This document shows positions 1 through 8,456 of a stretch of 64,000 nt of DNA, one piece after another. A program made the position numbers and the translations under genes. This DNA is from Bacillus sp. ISL-34. GTDB lineage: Bacteria > Bacillota > Bacilli > Bacillales > DSM-1321. Location: the NCBI RefSeq assembly GCF_018613325.1, contig NZ_JAGGQJ010000025.1, positions 124,001 to 188,000 on the forward strand, given 5' to 3'. Within the stretch, counting starts at the first letter, position 1, and the number at the start of each line of letters is the position of its first letter. The notes beneath the pieces are model-generated. The model searched no databases. It was not told where the DNA came from and saw only the letters and a list, made by a program, of their open reading frames with translations.

Positions 1-1074
1 AAAGTACACAGCGTTCACTGGTATGCCGCCTGAATTCACTTTTTTTAGAAACGAAGGGGCTTTGCCTTCTTTCGCCAGCACCCAAAGCACACGAGAAGCT
101 CCGTACATGGCGGAATTGCCTGCAGAAAGAACAGAAGTAAGAATGACTACATTCATAACGGAGGCAGCGATGGCAAGCCCAGCGTTTTGAAAAACTAAAG
201 TAAAGGGACTTACCGCAATATCTTCAATATCCGAGCTTAACAAACGCGGATCATTATAGCTGATTAAAAATCCAATCACAATTATCGCCAATACATAAAA
301 CAAGAGGAGTCTCCAGAAGATTTGCTTAATGGCCTTGGGTATATTTTTTCTCGGATTTTCACTCTCGCCTGCCGCAATTCCTACTAACTCGGTGCCTTGA
401 AAGGCAAATCCAACCACCATAAAGACACTTATAACGGATAAAAAGCCTCCTTTAAACGGTGCCTCACCTTTGGTGATATTTTCAAAACCTACGGCTTCCC
501 CTCCCATGATTCCTACAATCATTAATAACCCCACTGCTATAAAAATGATAATCGTGAAAACCTTTATAATGGCAAACCAGAATTCTGATTCTCCATATCC
601 TTTTACCGATAGAATATTCAGGCCAAATATGACTGCAAGAAATAATGCGCTCCAAATGATGCCCGGGACAGAAGGCAGCCAATATTTCATGATCAGGGAG
701 GAAGCTGCTAATTCCAACGCGACTACGATTGCATTGTTATACCAATAGTTCCATCCGATCGCAAAACCTAAAGCCGGATCGACAAACCTTGATGTATATG
801 TACTGAAAGAGCCTGTAATAGGAATAAGGGCAGCCATTTCGGCTAAGCTTGTCATCAGAAGGTAAACCATGATTCCGGCAATTATATAGGCAGCTACAGC
901 TCCTCCAGGACCCGCAGTATGTATAATGGAACCGCTCGCTAAAAATAGTCCCGTTCCGATGGTTCCGCCGATTGCAATCATGGAAAGATGCCTTGGTTTG
1001 AGTTTGCGCTCCAGTTGTTTTTCATCAGTAGCTGTTTGGTCCCTGGTTTGTGATGTTTGTGCGGTATTTTCCAT
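1..1074 (-). CDS. lysP: LysP-like amino acid permease (partial, cut by window edge)
   Basis: Amino acid:proton symporter of the APC superfamily, cytoplasmic membrane. The 358 visible residues start at ATG 1074 and run in frame off the left edge, so the C-terminal third is missing. The N-terminal signature MIAIGGTIGTGLF, the segment SFSTYTSRFVDPALGFAIGWNYWYN and the stretch FQGTELVGIAAGESENP closely resemble the lysine permease LysP as I remember it, hence the symbol; another cationic or aromatic amino acid is possible. It follows the M20 amidohydrolase gene by 36 bases, so it is probably the last gene of an operon that imports and processes an amino acid or its N-acyl derivative. Confidence 0.8.
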   Translation of the reverse strand, partial: MENTAQTSQTRDQTATDEKQLERKLKPRHLSMIAIGGTIGTGLFLASGSIIHTAGPGGAVAAYIIAGIMVYLLMTSLAEMAALIPITGSFSTYTSRFVDPALGFAIGWNYWYNNAIVVALELAASSLIMKYWLPSVPGIIWSALFLAVIFGLNILSVKGYGESEFWFAIIKVFTIIIFIAVGLLMIVGIMGGEAVGFENITKGEAPFKGGFLSVISVFMVVGFAFQGTELVGIAAGESENPRKNIPKAIKQIFWRLLLFYVLAIIVIGFLISYNDPRLLSSDIEDIAVSPFTLVFQNAGLAIAASVMNVVILTSVLSAGNSAMYGASRVLWVLAKEGKAPSFLKKVNSGGIPVNAVYF

Positions 1075-1110
1075 AAAACACCCCTTCAGTAGATTTTTCA
1101 TTGAAAAATT

Positions 1111-2241
1111 TTATTCTCCTGCCGTCATCATTACTGTGGTAATTAAAATTTTCGTTCCATAGATAAGTGCTTGTAAGTTAAACTTCATATCCGGATGGTG
1201 CAGACCAGGCGTTAAATCGCAGCCTAACCCTATCATGGTTGCTGTTAGATCAGGATTTTTGGCTGTATAAAAATGAAAATCCTCGCCTCCTTGAGAAACA
1301 CAGACTGGAACGACATTTTCCGTCCCGAGGATATCTCCTATTGCGGCCTCAGCCAGCTTTATCGCTTTTTCATGCAAGCTCGCAGCTGGGACAAATTCTT
1401 CCGAAGACCAGGAGATCGATGTTTCCGATTGTTCCATTGTTTGGTCAAAAGCTTCCTTCGTTAAGCGATTTAGTTCATTCATTACATCATTTGACTGCGC
1501 TCGGGCATCAATAGCAAAGACAGCTGTTTCAGGAATAACGTTTGATGCTTTGTTGTTTGTTTCAAATTGAGTCATTTTGATGGAATAAGGAATTTCGGTT
1601 TCCAGATTAATCTGCTGTAATTTTTGGACAAGCAAAGCTGCTGCCTCGATTACATTTATTCCATCTTGCGGACGGGATGCATGGGCCTGAATGCCTTTGA
1701 TTGTTCCCCTTATTGTTTCGGCAGAGCCATGGACAATGACGGGGGAAGCCTTCATATAAGGAACCTCCGTACTGGGTCTTACATGTACCCCGAATAAATA
1801 TGTAACATTCTCCAACGCGCCATCATTGATCATTTGAAGAGCGCCTTCTCCTTTTTCTTCCGCAGGCTGAAATATAAATCGCAGAGTGTGTTTAGGCCGG
1901 ATTCCGCTGGAGGCAATGGCCAATGCTGTATATAAAACCATTGTGCTATGTGCGTCGTGTCCACATGAATGATTGGCCTTTACAATTCCATCTACTTCCT
2001 GAACAAGCGCATCCATATCAGCCCTTAATGCCACAACCTTTTTTGAGATGCCTGGAATCTCGGCAATAATTCCATAATGGCTCTGAAATGTTTTTAGGGT
2101 TATTCCCGCTTCCCTAAGACATTTTAAAATATAGCTAGACGTTCTTTCCTCCTGCCAGCTTGGCTCAGCCAAGGAATGAAGGTCATGGTAGGACGTTAAC
2201 AATAATTCTTGATGCTGATCAACATATTGAATCGGGTTCAA
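1111..2241 (-). CDS. M20-family amidohydrolase (N-acyl-amino-acid hydrolase type)
   Basis: Cytoplasmic metal-dependent amidohydrolase, 376 aa, the usual size of the HipO/AmhX/N-acetyldiaminopimelate deacetylase group. Metal-binding residues are visible in HSCGHDAHS (about residues 91-99, Cys and His ligands) and in QPAEEKGEGA (about 126-135, catalytic and metal-binding Glu pair), with a final His in HHPDMKF near the C terminus. The dimerisation lid lies between. It sits 29 bases after the RpiR regulator and 36 before the LysP-like permease, all on one strand. This context suggests removal of an acyl group from an imported amino acid. The exact substrate cannot be read from sequence. Confidence 0.85.
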   Translation of the reverse strand: MNPIQYVDQHQELLLTSYHDLHSLAEPSWQEERTSSYILKCLREAGITLKTFQSHYGIIAEIPGISKKVVALRADMDALVQEVDGIVKANHSCGHDAHSTMVLYTALAIASSGIRPKHTLRFIFQPAEEKGEGALQMINDGALENVTYLFGVHVRPSTEVPYMKASPVIVHGSAETIRGTIKGIQAHASRPQDGINVIEAAALLVQKLQQINLETEIPYSIKMTQFETNNKASNVIPETAVFAIDARAQSNDVMNELNRLTKEAFDQTMEQSETSISWSSEEFVPAASLHEKAIKLAEAAIGDILGTENVVPVCVSQGGEDFHFYTAKNPDLTATMIGLGCDLTPGLHHPDMKFNLQALIYGTKILITTVMMTAGE

Positions 2242-2270
2242 AATGATGCACCTCCTCCATTACATTTAAA

Positions 2271-3125
2271 CTATTCATTAAACACTTCATAACTTGAATA
2301 CAGCCTTTCTAATTTTTGCTGATGGGTATATATCCGTTTTGCGTCTTTTTGATTTATGCCTGCAATAACCAAGTCCAATAAGCTAATGACGGAAGCGATT
2401 GAATTCGTTCCGGTTTCTGCGTTTTCTTCAGTTGTCAGTGCAATATCAGCGATGCGGCCAACAGGTGACAGAAGGCGGTCTGTAACTGAAATTAAACAAA
2501 CTCCTTGTTCTTTGGCACACTCAGCAACTTTTAATGTTTCATTCGCATACCTCGGAAAGGAAAAAACAACCATCACAGACTTGTTAGTGAGGTTACAAAA
2601 CTTTTCATAGAAGTCACCAGTTGGTGAACATAAACTTACATTTTCCCTTAATGAACTTAGCGTATAGGAGAACCAATAGGCGGCGGCATGGGAAATGCGA
2701 TGCCCTGCAATTAATATTTGGTCAGCTTGGATCAAGACATCAACAGCTTTCCATATATCCTGGACGTTCGTATGATCTAATAGATGTCTTAAAATATGTA
2801 CTTCGTTTTCTATCACTTTGGTAAATGGATCTTGCTTGTCATCAACGCTAAGAATGGAATCACTATTGGATAAATCCATTTGATTTTGGTGCAGCAGCTG
2901 TTTTTGAATTCTGTCCTGCATTTTACTAAACCCTTCAAATCCTAATGAATAGGAAAACCGAATGACCGTCGTTTCACTGACCTCCGCTTCCCGACCTATT
3001 TGAAAAGCCGTTTTAAAGGCTGCTTCATCCATATTTTCAATCAGATAAGCGGCAACTTTTTTTTGACCTGTCGATAAATGGTCAAATTTTTCTTTCACTA
3101 ATAATTTAAATGGGAGATGTTCCAC
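2271..3125 (-). CDS. MurR/RpiR-family transcriptional regulator
   Basis: DNA-binding regulator of 284 aa. The N-terminal HTH_6 domain (about 1-77) contains STGQKKVAAYLIENMDEAAF and the recognition region SETTVIRFSYSLGFEGFSKMQ. The C-terminal SIS domain (about 125-250) has the sugar-phosphate-type pocket IAGHRISHAAAYWFSYTL. It is the first gene of a three-gene operon with the amidohydrolase and permease and probably controls it in response to a small phosphorylated or acylated ligand. RpiR proteins of this type usually act locally. No clear operator palindrome was identified upstream. Confidence 0.85.
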   Translation of the reverse strand: MEHLPFKLLVKEKFDHLSTGQKKVAAYLIENMDEAAFKTAFQIGREAEVSETTVIRFSYSLGFEGFSKMQDRIQKQLLHQNQMDLSNSDSILSVDDKQDPFTKVIENEVHILRHLLDHTNVQDIWKAVDVLIQADQILIAGHRISHAAAYWFSYTLSSLRENVSLCSPTGDFYEKFCNLTNKSVMVVFSFPRYANETLKVAECAKEQGVCLISVTDRLLSPVGRIADIALTTEENAETGTNSIASVISLLDLVIAGINQKDAKRIYTHQQKLERLYSSYEVFNE

Positions 3126-3320
3126 AATATCACTCCTTTCTGATGAATTAAATACTTCTTATTATTAAAATGATGAAGGATATACTTCTTTGTTTTATAC
3201 ACTATCACAATTTAATTAGAAAAAGAAGAAGATTTTTGACTTTTTTGATAATTATTGATTTCATATTCAAGGCCGCAATTTTCCATCCAGATAGGAAGCA
3301 AAAAAAGACTATAAGAAGGT

Positions 3321-3530
3321 AGACTGTAGACAAATATGAAGAATCGCCAGTTTGCCTACAGTTTTTTCTTTAAAAAAACATTCCAGTTTTGATTTCAGAA
3401 ATCCGCTCCCTTTCCGCCGACTGTCTGCCAAGCCTCATCATAGCAAGCGCCTGCGGGGTCTCGGCTAGCCAGTTATTCGGCAGGAGTGTCGCAAATTTCT
3501 TCAATCCAATAAAGGTTTCATCCATATAAA
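3321..3530 (-). repeat. Dispersed structured repeat, copy 1 (A form)
   Basis: About 200-bp intergenic element. Its reverse complement matches 55333-55531 over most of its length, including GCCGAGACCCC, CAGGCGC, TCCTGCCGAATAACTGGCTAGC and the flanking GATGAAAC. One end is a hairpin with ACTGTAG/CTACAGT arms (3323-3362) followed by a T-run, which could stop transcription rightward. It encodes nothing convincing. A partial second end of the same element recurs at 3776-3811. Confidence 0.75.
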
Positions 3531-3647
3531 AAAGTAAAATAAGATGAAGGATAATCTAGTGTTGTTTTAAAATCATGGTTCGAGATGAGACCGTTCCGAA
3601 CCCCCTTTTTAGACAAAAGGGCCTCTATCTGATTTTTTCAAAAAATG
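3531..3647. other. Intergenic spacer without a recognised feature
   Basis: Short stretch between two repeat copies. Apart from the repeats, the whole 3126-3913 interval holds no gene I can support. The RpiR promoter must lie near 3130-3240, which is AT-rich, but no confident -35/-10 pair was assigned. Confidence 0.4.
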
Positions 3648-3811
3648 TTGATTGGAACGGAAGGTGCGAGACTCCTGCGGGAAAAGCGCGTCTAGGGAGA
3701 CCCCGGAGGCGCAAGCCGAGGAGGCTCCCGGGACCGCCCGCGGAAAGCGAGTACCTGGAGTGGAAATAACGCTCAAACATTCCAGTTGATTTCATAAATC
3801 CGCTCCCTTCT
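3648..3811 (+). repeat. Dispersed structured repeat, copy 2 (B form) plus an A-form end
   Basis: GC-rich island in AT-rich surroundings beginning TTGATTGGAACGG and containing TGCGAGACTCCTGCGGGA, GAGACCCCGGAGGCGC, GCCGAGGAGGCTCCCGGG and CGCGGAAAGCGAGT. It is nearly identical to 5965-6118. Bases 3776-3811 repeat the start of copy 1 (CATTCCAGTTGATTTCA, ATCCGCTCCCTTC). Short self-complementary blocks (CTCCCGGGA, CCCGCGG) suggest folding. The apparent reading frame across it is a by-product. Confidence 0.75.
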
Positions 3812-3913
3812 TCATTTTTAATTTACTTTATTTGTAAAGTTAACAACTTCATTGACATCAAGATATATGTTAGAATATTCAGTAGTTTCAATTTATTAAA
3901 GGGGGGCTATTTT

Positions 3914-4330
3914 ATGGGGGAATCATTTAAAGGAAACGAACTTTTACAAGTATTAACAGAGGGAAAACAGCCTCCGAATTGTGATTTAACATTACAGATT
4001 GAAGCAAATTATGCCCAGGATGGAATTGCTAGGGGACTATGGAAAGTAGATGAAAAATTCATCAACGGAAATGGGGTAGCAATGGGGGGATTTGTCACTT
4101 CTGCAGCAGATATTATAATGGCTTATGCGATTTCATCTAAATTAAGTATCGGACAATCCTTCGCATCCATTGATTTACATACTACCTTTCATCGGCCAGT
4201 AAGATTAGGAGACGTACAGGTTGAAGCAAAAGTGGACCGGATCGGAAAAAAAACAGCTTATGTACTTGCAGATTTATTTCAAAATGATAAAAAAGTGGCA
4301 AGCGTTGTATCATCAGTTATGGTCCTTTAA
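3914..4330 (+). CDS. PaaI-family hotdog thioesterase
   Basis: Single hotdog-fold protein of 138 aa, the usual size for PaaI-type acyl-CoA thioesterases, which hydrolyse acyl- or aroyl-CoA in the cytoplasm. The motif region NGNGVAMGGFVTSAADIIMAYAIS (residues 51-74) corresponds to the HGG-containing helix of the family, although the usual HGG reads MGG here. The C-terminal half has the typical strands DLHTTFHRPVRLGDVQVEAKVDRIGK. A strong ribosome site AAAGGGGGG lies 8 bases upstream of ATG. It stands alone, flanked by repeats, away from the two related thioesterases at 10.1 and 26.4 kb. Confidence 0.75.
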   Translation: MGESFKGNELLQVLTEGKQPPNCDLTLQIEANYAQDGIARGLWKVDEKFINGNGVAMGGFVTSAADIIMAYAISSKLSIGQSFASIDLHTTFHRPVRLGDVQVEAKVDRIGKKTAYVLADLFQNDKKVASVVSSVMVL

Positions 4331-4341
4331 ACCGGATAAAA

Positions 4342-4378
4342 AAGCATGTTGCACAAAAAAGCCCTTCGTAACATGCTT
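4342..4378 (+). terminator. Possible terminator after the PaaI-type gene
   Basis: Inverted repeat AAGCATGTT / AACATGCTT with a 19-base loop, starting 12 bases after the stop codon and followed by CTTTCATTT. The T-run is weak. Confidence 0.5.
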
Positions 4379-4385
4379 CTTTCAT

Positions 4386-4713
4386 TTAGATAATTCGATG
4401 AAATCTCTTCACCGGTTGCAATTAGATAAACTTAATTCTTGGAATTAGTAAACTCTGAAGAATGGCTCACACAATTCACCGCTTCGACTAATCACTTCAT
4501 TGTAATCTCCAAACTCCCCTCCTTTTGACATAGCCATAATTCCTTATTAATTTTATTTGCCCTTTTAAAATGCCACTTTTTCTTCAACTAACCTACAACT
4601 GTTAGTTGAAGAGATTATTACACTGTCCAATATGGTAAAGATCAGATAGGAGCAAGTTATAAATTAAAAAGGAAAGAATTGCAACCTAATTTCACTTCCC
4701 TATTAACTAACTA
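4386..4713. other. Intergenic stretch, no gene
   Basis: No coding signal seen on either strand. The only structure is the perfect inverted repeat at 4581-4612, listed separately. Confidence 0.5.
4581..4612. repeat. Perfect 12-bp inverted repeat
   Basis: Arms TCTTCAACTAAC and GTTAGTTGAAGA around the 8-base loop CTACAACT. Neither strand has a T-run directly after it, so it is not a standard terminator. It lies about 100 bases beyond the ClpP-like gene and could be a protein-binding site or a scar of a mobile element. Confidence 0.6.
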
Positions 4714-5322
4714 TTAAATTATTTCATGTACTATTCCTAAACTCAATCCTTCGTCATTTGCAAACATGTACCATTCTTCATCTCCCTTTTCAGTATACAA
4801 TTCTTCTGAAATGTTGGTATTTTCCACAATAAAGTTCTTAATACGATTATCTAAACGATCATAGAAATTCATTGTATTTTTAGCCTTCTTAGAAGTTGAT
4901 TGAACAGACATACTTCCATCATGAATAAGAATTACTGTATTGGGATATGCTTTTCTATAATGTCCACTAATCAACAGTAACGCACCCATAGAAACACAAG
5001 ATCCCACACCAATGGTTTCAACTTTCGTTTTACTTGATTTAATAGCATCAATGGCAGAAAAACCTGCCACTACATCCCCACCATTAGATGTTATATAAAT
5101 TTGTATTGTCTTTCTTTTATCTATTGGAATATTTAATTCTTCATCTTCTTGATTCCATTCTTGAATCCAATAAACAATTTTATTGACAATGGTTGTATCC
5201 ACATCAAAATTAAAATAAATTTTCCGTTCTTTCAGTCCAAGGTAAAACTGATACTCCTCAAGAGAATCAGGTAAATTTCCGATTAATTCCAAATATTCTT
5301 TATTGAATTCAACTTTTTTCAT
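4714..5322 (-). CDS. Stand-alone ClpP-like serine protease
   Basis: ClpP/crotonase-fold peptidase of 202 aa. The start at 5322 is preceded by AAGGGGG at good spacing; a longer frame upstream lacks a ribosome site. The nucleophile is Ser111 in SCVSMGALLL and the base is His134 in VILIHDGS, both in ClpP order. By eye alignment the position of the catalytic Asp holds Glu (in DEEWYM, near residue 183), so the triad may be altered. The handle region FYDRLDNRIKNFIVENTNIS is typical. It is not beside a Clp ATPase. Such copies are often phage- or plasmid-type; a housekeeping clpP is expected elsewhere. Confidence 0.75.
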   Translation of the reverse strand: MKKVEFNKEYLELIGNLPDSLEEYQFYLGLKERKIYFNFDVDTTIVNKIVYWIQEWNQEDEELNIPIDKRKTIQIYITSNGGDVVAGFSAIDAIKSSKTKVETIGVGSCVSMGALLLISGHYRKAYPNTVILIHDGSMSVQSTSKKAKNTMNFYDRLDNRIKNFIVENTNISEELYTEKGDEEWYMFANDEGLSLGIVHEII

Positions 5323-5602
5323 TATAAAATCCCCCTTAATAATATGTGGATATACAGGAAGGAAAAGGGTAATTGCACAATCATATCTATTTATTAATTT
5401 ATTCAGCAATCACAATCGCTGCAACAGCATTCATCATCATTTTAAGTCCATTATTTCTTAGAACATAGTTAAGTGAACTAAGGAAACAAAACAAAAGGAA
5501 TTAAAAGAGCTATTCCTTATTTTCTGGTATGATTATTCAACATAAGTGAAATTAACTTTGTATAAATTGATAATTTTTTTATTTTTTTATGCAACTTAAC
5601 CA
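5323..5602. other. Intergenic stretch, no gene
   Basis: AT-rich sequence upstream of the ClpP-like gene. It should contain that gene's promoter, but no confident hexamers were assigned. Confidence 0.4.
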
Positions 5603-5940
5603 AAGACTAAGAGGAATGCAAGCGGTTTATTAGCAAAGGAAGTGAAAACTTCTCATTATTTTGGCTTTCGAAACTTCCTCCATAAACCTCTCACAAAATC
5701 CCCAACGAAACCCATCCTTTCAAAGCTTATTAAATTTGTTCCTTTTAGTCCATTTGCTATGCTAGATCCCAGGATTTTAACCATAGGAGCATTGCCTTAG
5801 GAGTAGCATTCATTGAACAGATATTAGATCGATGGGGTGCGATTGATATTGCAGATCATTTTGAAAAGGTGATGCGTATTATTTTGCCTGTCACATTTTA
5901 TGGAGCCTTACTTTACTTCTTTGCGACATTCATGTTTTGA
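5603..5940 (+). pseudogene. Frameshifted remnant of an unidentified membrane protein
   Basis: From about 5603 one frame is open through FVPFSPFAMLDPRILTIGAL, then meets TAG at 5798. Moving one base restores LGVAFIEQILDRWGAIDIAD and continues through a hydrophobic end (MRIILPVTFYGALLYFFATF) to TGA at 5938-5940. A single missing G near 5795 explains this. The intact start is not visible. I do not recognise the family. Repeat copy 3 begins just after the stop codon. Confidence 0.4.
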
Positions 5941-5964
5941 GGGGGATTCATATGTTCGACAAAG

Positions 5965-6118
5965 TTGATTGGAACGAAAGATGCGAGACTCCTGCGGGAA
6001 TAGCGCGTCCAAGGGAGACCCTGCAGGCGCAAAGAGCGCCGAGGAGGCTCCCGGGACCCGCCCGCGGAAAGCGAGTGCCTGAAGTGGAAATCAACGTTCG
6101 AGTGTGTCTACAGTCTTA
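5965..6118 (+). repeat. Dispersed structured repeat, copy 3 (B form)
   Basis: Near-identical to copy 2 (3648-3775): TTGATTGGAACG, TGCGAGACTCCTGCGGGAA, CCGAGGAGGCTCCCGGGAC, CCGCGGAAAGCGAGT, GTGGAAATCAACG. It ends with GTCTACAGTCTTA, the same CTACAGTCT terminus found in the A-form copies, which supports one family with two subtypes. Confidence 0.75.
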
Positions 6119-6482
6119 AATAAGATAAAAGGAATCTCTTGTTCTGCTTTTTATAAATAATTAATATTAACAGTCATAATTAACAATTGATGTTTGTTCT
6201 GGTCAGCAATCATTCTTTTTTAGTCTTTAATAGTTTTTTCTATGTCACTATTTTTTATAGACTGCTGCTTCAACAATTCTGTAACGGTAATTCAAGTTCC
6301 TTTTTTTTGCTACGAACAGTTTTGTTTTATAGTGCAAATCAGCATTTAATTTTACTACCTTTGTTACTCGAGCTTTTGCCTTATTTAAGAAGTTATCGTT
6401 TTGTTTTCATCTAAAAAGCTCATAATATTTCCATCTTTTTGTACCATTTATTCACCTTAAGGAATAATGGATTTGAATTCTC
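6119..6482. other. Intergenic stretch, no gene
   Basis: Very AT-rich. A short hydrophobic frame exists but lacks a ribosome site and gene-like composition. Nothing supported. Confidence 0.4.
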
Positions 6483-6508
6483 AAAAAAAGACTGCCATTA
6501 GCAGCCAT
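6483..6508 (-). terminator. Weak terminator for the kinase-like gene
   Basis: Read on the minus strand: a short stem (CTGC / GCAG with TAATG loop) followed by a run of seven T. Confidence 0.45.
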
Positions 6509-6541
6509 AATTTATCAATCATATATTTGGATAGAACCATA

Positions 6542-7117
6542 TCAAACTAACCAGCGCAGCACAGGGCTTTTGAGATCCATGGTGAACAGACCATAATCAA
6601 TGACAACCATTTCATCATTCTCATTATATCCGACATTATCTAAACGCAAATCTATTGGTATAATACCGTACCTCAGGAATTTTAATTCCAACTTGATCAG
6701 TTTCGTATATTCCTTGATTGCAAACGGCACTTTCGTGTCCACCTTCTTCATGATAATCCAGCCCGTCCCATGCTCCTTAACCGGACAAATATACTTTTTG
6801 ACTTCCTCATTACAGTTATTATATATATAAGCCTCATTTGCATTGCTTATTAAGCCTACTTCCGAAAATGCAACTTTTAATATATAGCCATTATTTAAAT
6901 CATAGACAACTCGGTTAAATCCATGCCCAATGATATTATACTTGAACTTTAGCGTTTTTCTGGCAGTAGACATTTTCTGTCCAGCTGTTTTATAAAATTG
7001 GAATTTCCCCATTTGAGATATCCAGGACTCAATGGCTTTTATCTCTTGCCGGGACAGCATTGTACTTTTATTCGGCTGATGTATCCTTTCCTTACCATTG
7101 TTAATTGGCCATAACAT
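6542..7117 (-). CDS. Small protein-kinase-fold protein
   Basis: 191 aa with recognisable kinase motifs: a nucleotide-loop-like IGHGFNRVVYDL with KVAF lysine (about residues 63-83), the catalytic-loop equivalent DLRLDNVGYN (about 155-164) and IDYG in place of DFG (about 173-176). The catalytic Asp and the metal-binding Asn are kept, while the HRD histidine is not. A ribosome site AAGGAG precedes ATG. Small Bacillus kinase-fold proteins of this type are mostly uncharacterised; Ser/Thr kinase, lipopolysaccharide-kinase-like or small-molecule kinase are all possible. No neighbour gives a clue to its substrate. Confidence 0.6.
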   Translation of the reverse strand: MLWPINNGKERIHQPNKSTMLSRQEIKAIESWISQMGKFQFYKTAGQKMSTARKTLKFKYNIIGHGFNRVVYDLNNGYILKVAFSEVGLISNANEAYIYNNCNEEVKKYICPVKEHGTGWIIMKKVDTKVPFAIKEYTKLIKLELKFLRYGIIPIDLRLDNVGYNENDEMVVIDYGLFTMDLKSPVLRWLV

Positions 7118-7173
7118 TCCCTAAACGTCTCCTTTTTTAAAAAATTTGTTACTAGAGAGATGGGTTTCCAGGG

Positions 7174-7299
7174 ATGAAAAAACGAGTACATAGAAGAATC
7201 AATAAAGGAAAAGATTCAGCTCAGGTTGATTTTATTGATACAAAAATAATGTCCTTGAAAGAGCAATTGCAGCAGTTTCATGAACGGCAAATAATATAA
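7174..7299 (+). CDS. Small basic protein, function unknown
   Basis: 41-aa frame, MKKRVHRRINKGKDSAQVDF at the start, with a predicted C-terminal helix containing LKEQLQQFHERQ. The ribosome site is weak (CCAGGG directly before ATG; GAGAGATGGG further upstream). It lies divergent to the kinase-like gene. The amphipathic, Lys/Arg-rich composition looks protein-like, but family membership is unknown. Confidence 0.4.
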   Translation: MKKRVHRRINKGKDSAQVDFIDTKIMSLKEQLQQFHERQII

Positions 7300-7594
7300 G
7301 TAAAGAAATTTGTCGTTCCCAAGCCGTATTCATCATCTCTGAATCCATTACCAAGCATGTTTTCAATTTCCCAAGATTTCCCCTTCGTAATATGATATGA
7401 CTATAATATAAAACGGCTTGTACTGTAGCTGAAAAATCATTATCATGGACAGGGAACTTCGAATTAAATGGAGGAACATGGCAATTGTACTAGAATCAAA
7501 AGGGTCATCCTTCAGGTACTCTTCTTTCCTTCATTTGCAAAAAAAAATGGTATATTATACTTTGACATCAATGGTTTAAGACAAGGAGTGATGA
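7300..7594. other. Intergenic stretch, no gene
   Basis: No supported feature, apart from an AAGGAG ribosome site at 7583-7588 that belongs to the broken gene downstream. Confidence 0.4.
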
Positions 7595-8350
7595 AGTATC
7601 CGGAAAAGAGCGATCATTTCAACAATTGTTGGATTATTGCTTATTTGTTTAAGTGTAATTGCCTTCAATTATTTCGAGATCGAAGCCAAGGTGTCCAAAA
7701 TTCCTGAGGTGGAGGAATATGGCGGGACCCATCTTAAAAAAGTCGGCGATACGGTTCGCCAAAAAGATTGGGGAACATTCACATTACTGGAAACGAAGTC
7801 TATTAATGAGTCATTTGAATTGGCACCGATGGTCATCACAATCAAGGATATCCGCAGGATTCAATTATCATCACTCACAGATGAAGTAAAGGAGGAGCTC
7901 AAGTCCTATACGGGATTGAGTTTTGAAGAGGCCTATTCGATATATTATAAAGATAATTTATCCATGGAGGAAATCGATCAATAGGCTGCGTTGTCTAAAA
8001 CGGATATCGATGAAGAGGTTTCTTATCTAGAGATAACTTATTCTGTGGAAAATAAAGATTCAAAGGAACTTCAGTTCTTCAGCATGGAAAATGTTACTTT
8101 CAATGATGATCTTACATATGATGTGCCTTCTAAAAATTTCATCCATTCCGGAGATACTTTTATAGGGACAAAAAAAGTAAGCCGGTCAGATTACCAACCA
8201 GGAGAAATGGGAAAAGGCACAATTGGTTTATTGGTTGATCCCGAGGCAAACTTCGAGGGGCTGGATTCCTTTTCATTCACTACCGATGATATAGCGGATG
8301 GTGAGTCTCATGAATTATTGGTGGATGGGACTTCATTGAAATTCCCCTAA
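7595..8350 (+). pseudogene. DUF4352-like membrane-anchored protein, broken by an in-frame TAG
   Basis: One reading frame runs from about 7595 to TAA at 8348-8350, interrupted only by TAG at 7982-7984. The N terminus is a membrane anchor (RAIISTIVGLLLICLSVIAF). The C-terminal half, with VSYLEITYSVENKDSKE and later KGTIGLLVDPE, resembles the Ig-like DUF4352 fold of Bacillus lipoproteins. A ribosome site AAGGAG is present at 7583-7588, but no ATG/GTG/TTG follows in this frame until TTG 7637, which would cut the anchor; the nearby ATG 7591 is one frame off. Both a start-site indel and the TAG point to decay. Confidence 0.65.
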
Positions 8351-8374
8351 AAGGAAAGTAGTTTTATAGTCTTT

Positions 8375-8425
8375 AAACCCTAAATAAGGGGAACCTCGAA
8401 AAAAGGTTTCACTTATTTAGGGTTT
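8375..8425. terminator. Bidirectional terminator between convergent genes
   Basis: Perfect 14-bp arms AAACCCTAAATAAG (8375-8388) and CTTATTTAGGGTTT (8412-8425). It lies between the broken DUF4352-like gene and the end of the CoA-ligase gene. Confidence 0.8.
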
Positions 8426-8456
8426 CATATGAGTTCCCTAACGATAAATGAAATGC

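Noticed and set aside
5937-6119. Plus-strand 60-codon frame
   Set aside because: Consists almost wholly of repeat copy 3; the same is true of the frame at 3575-3769 in copy 2.
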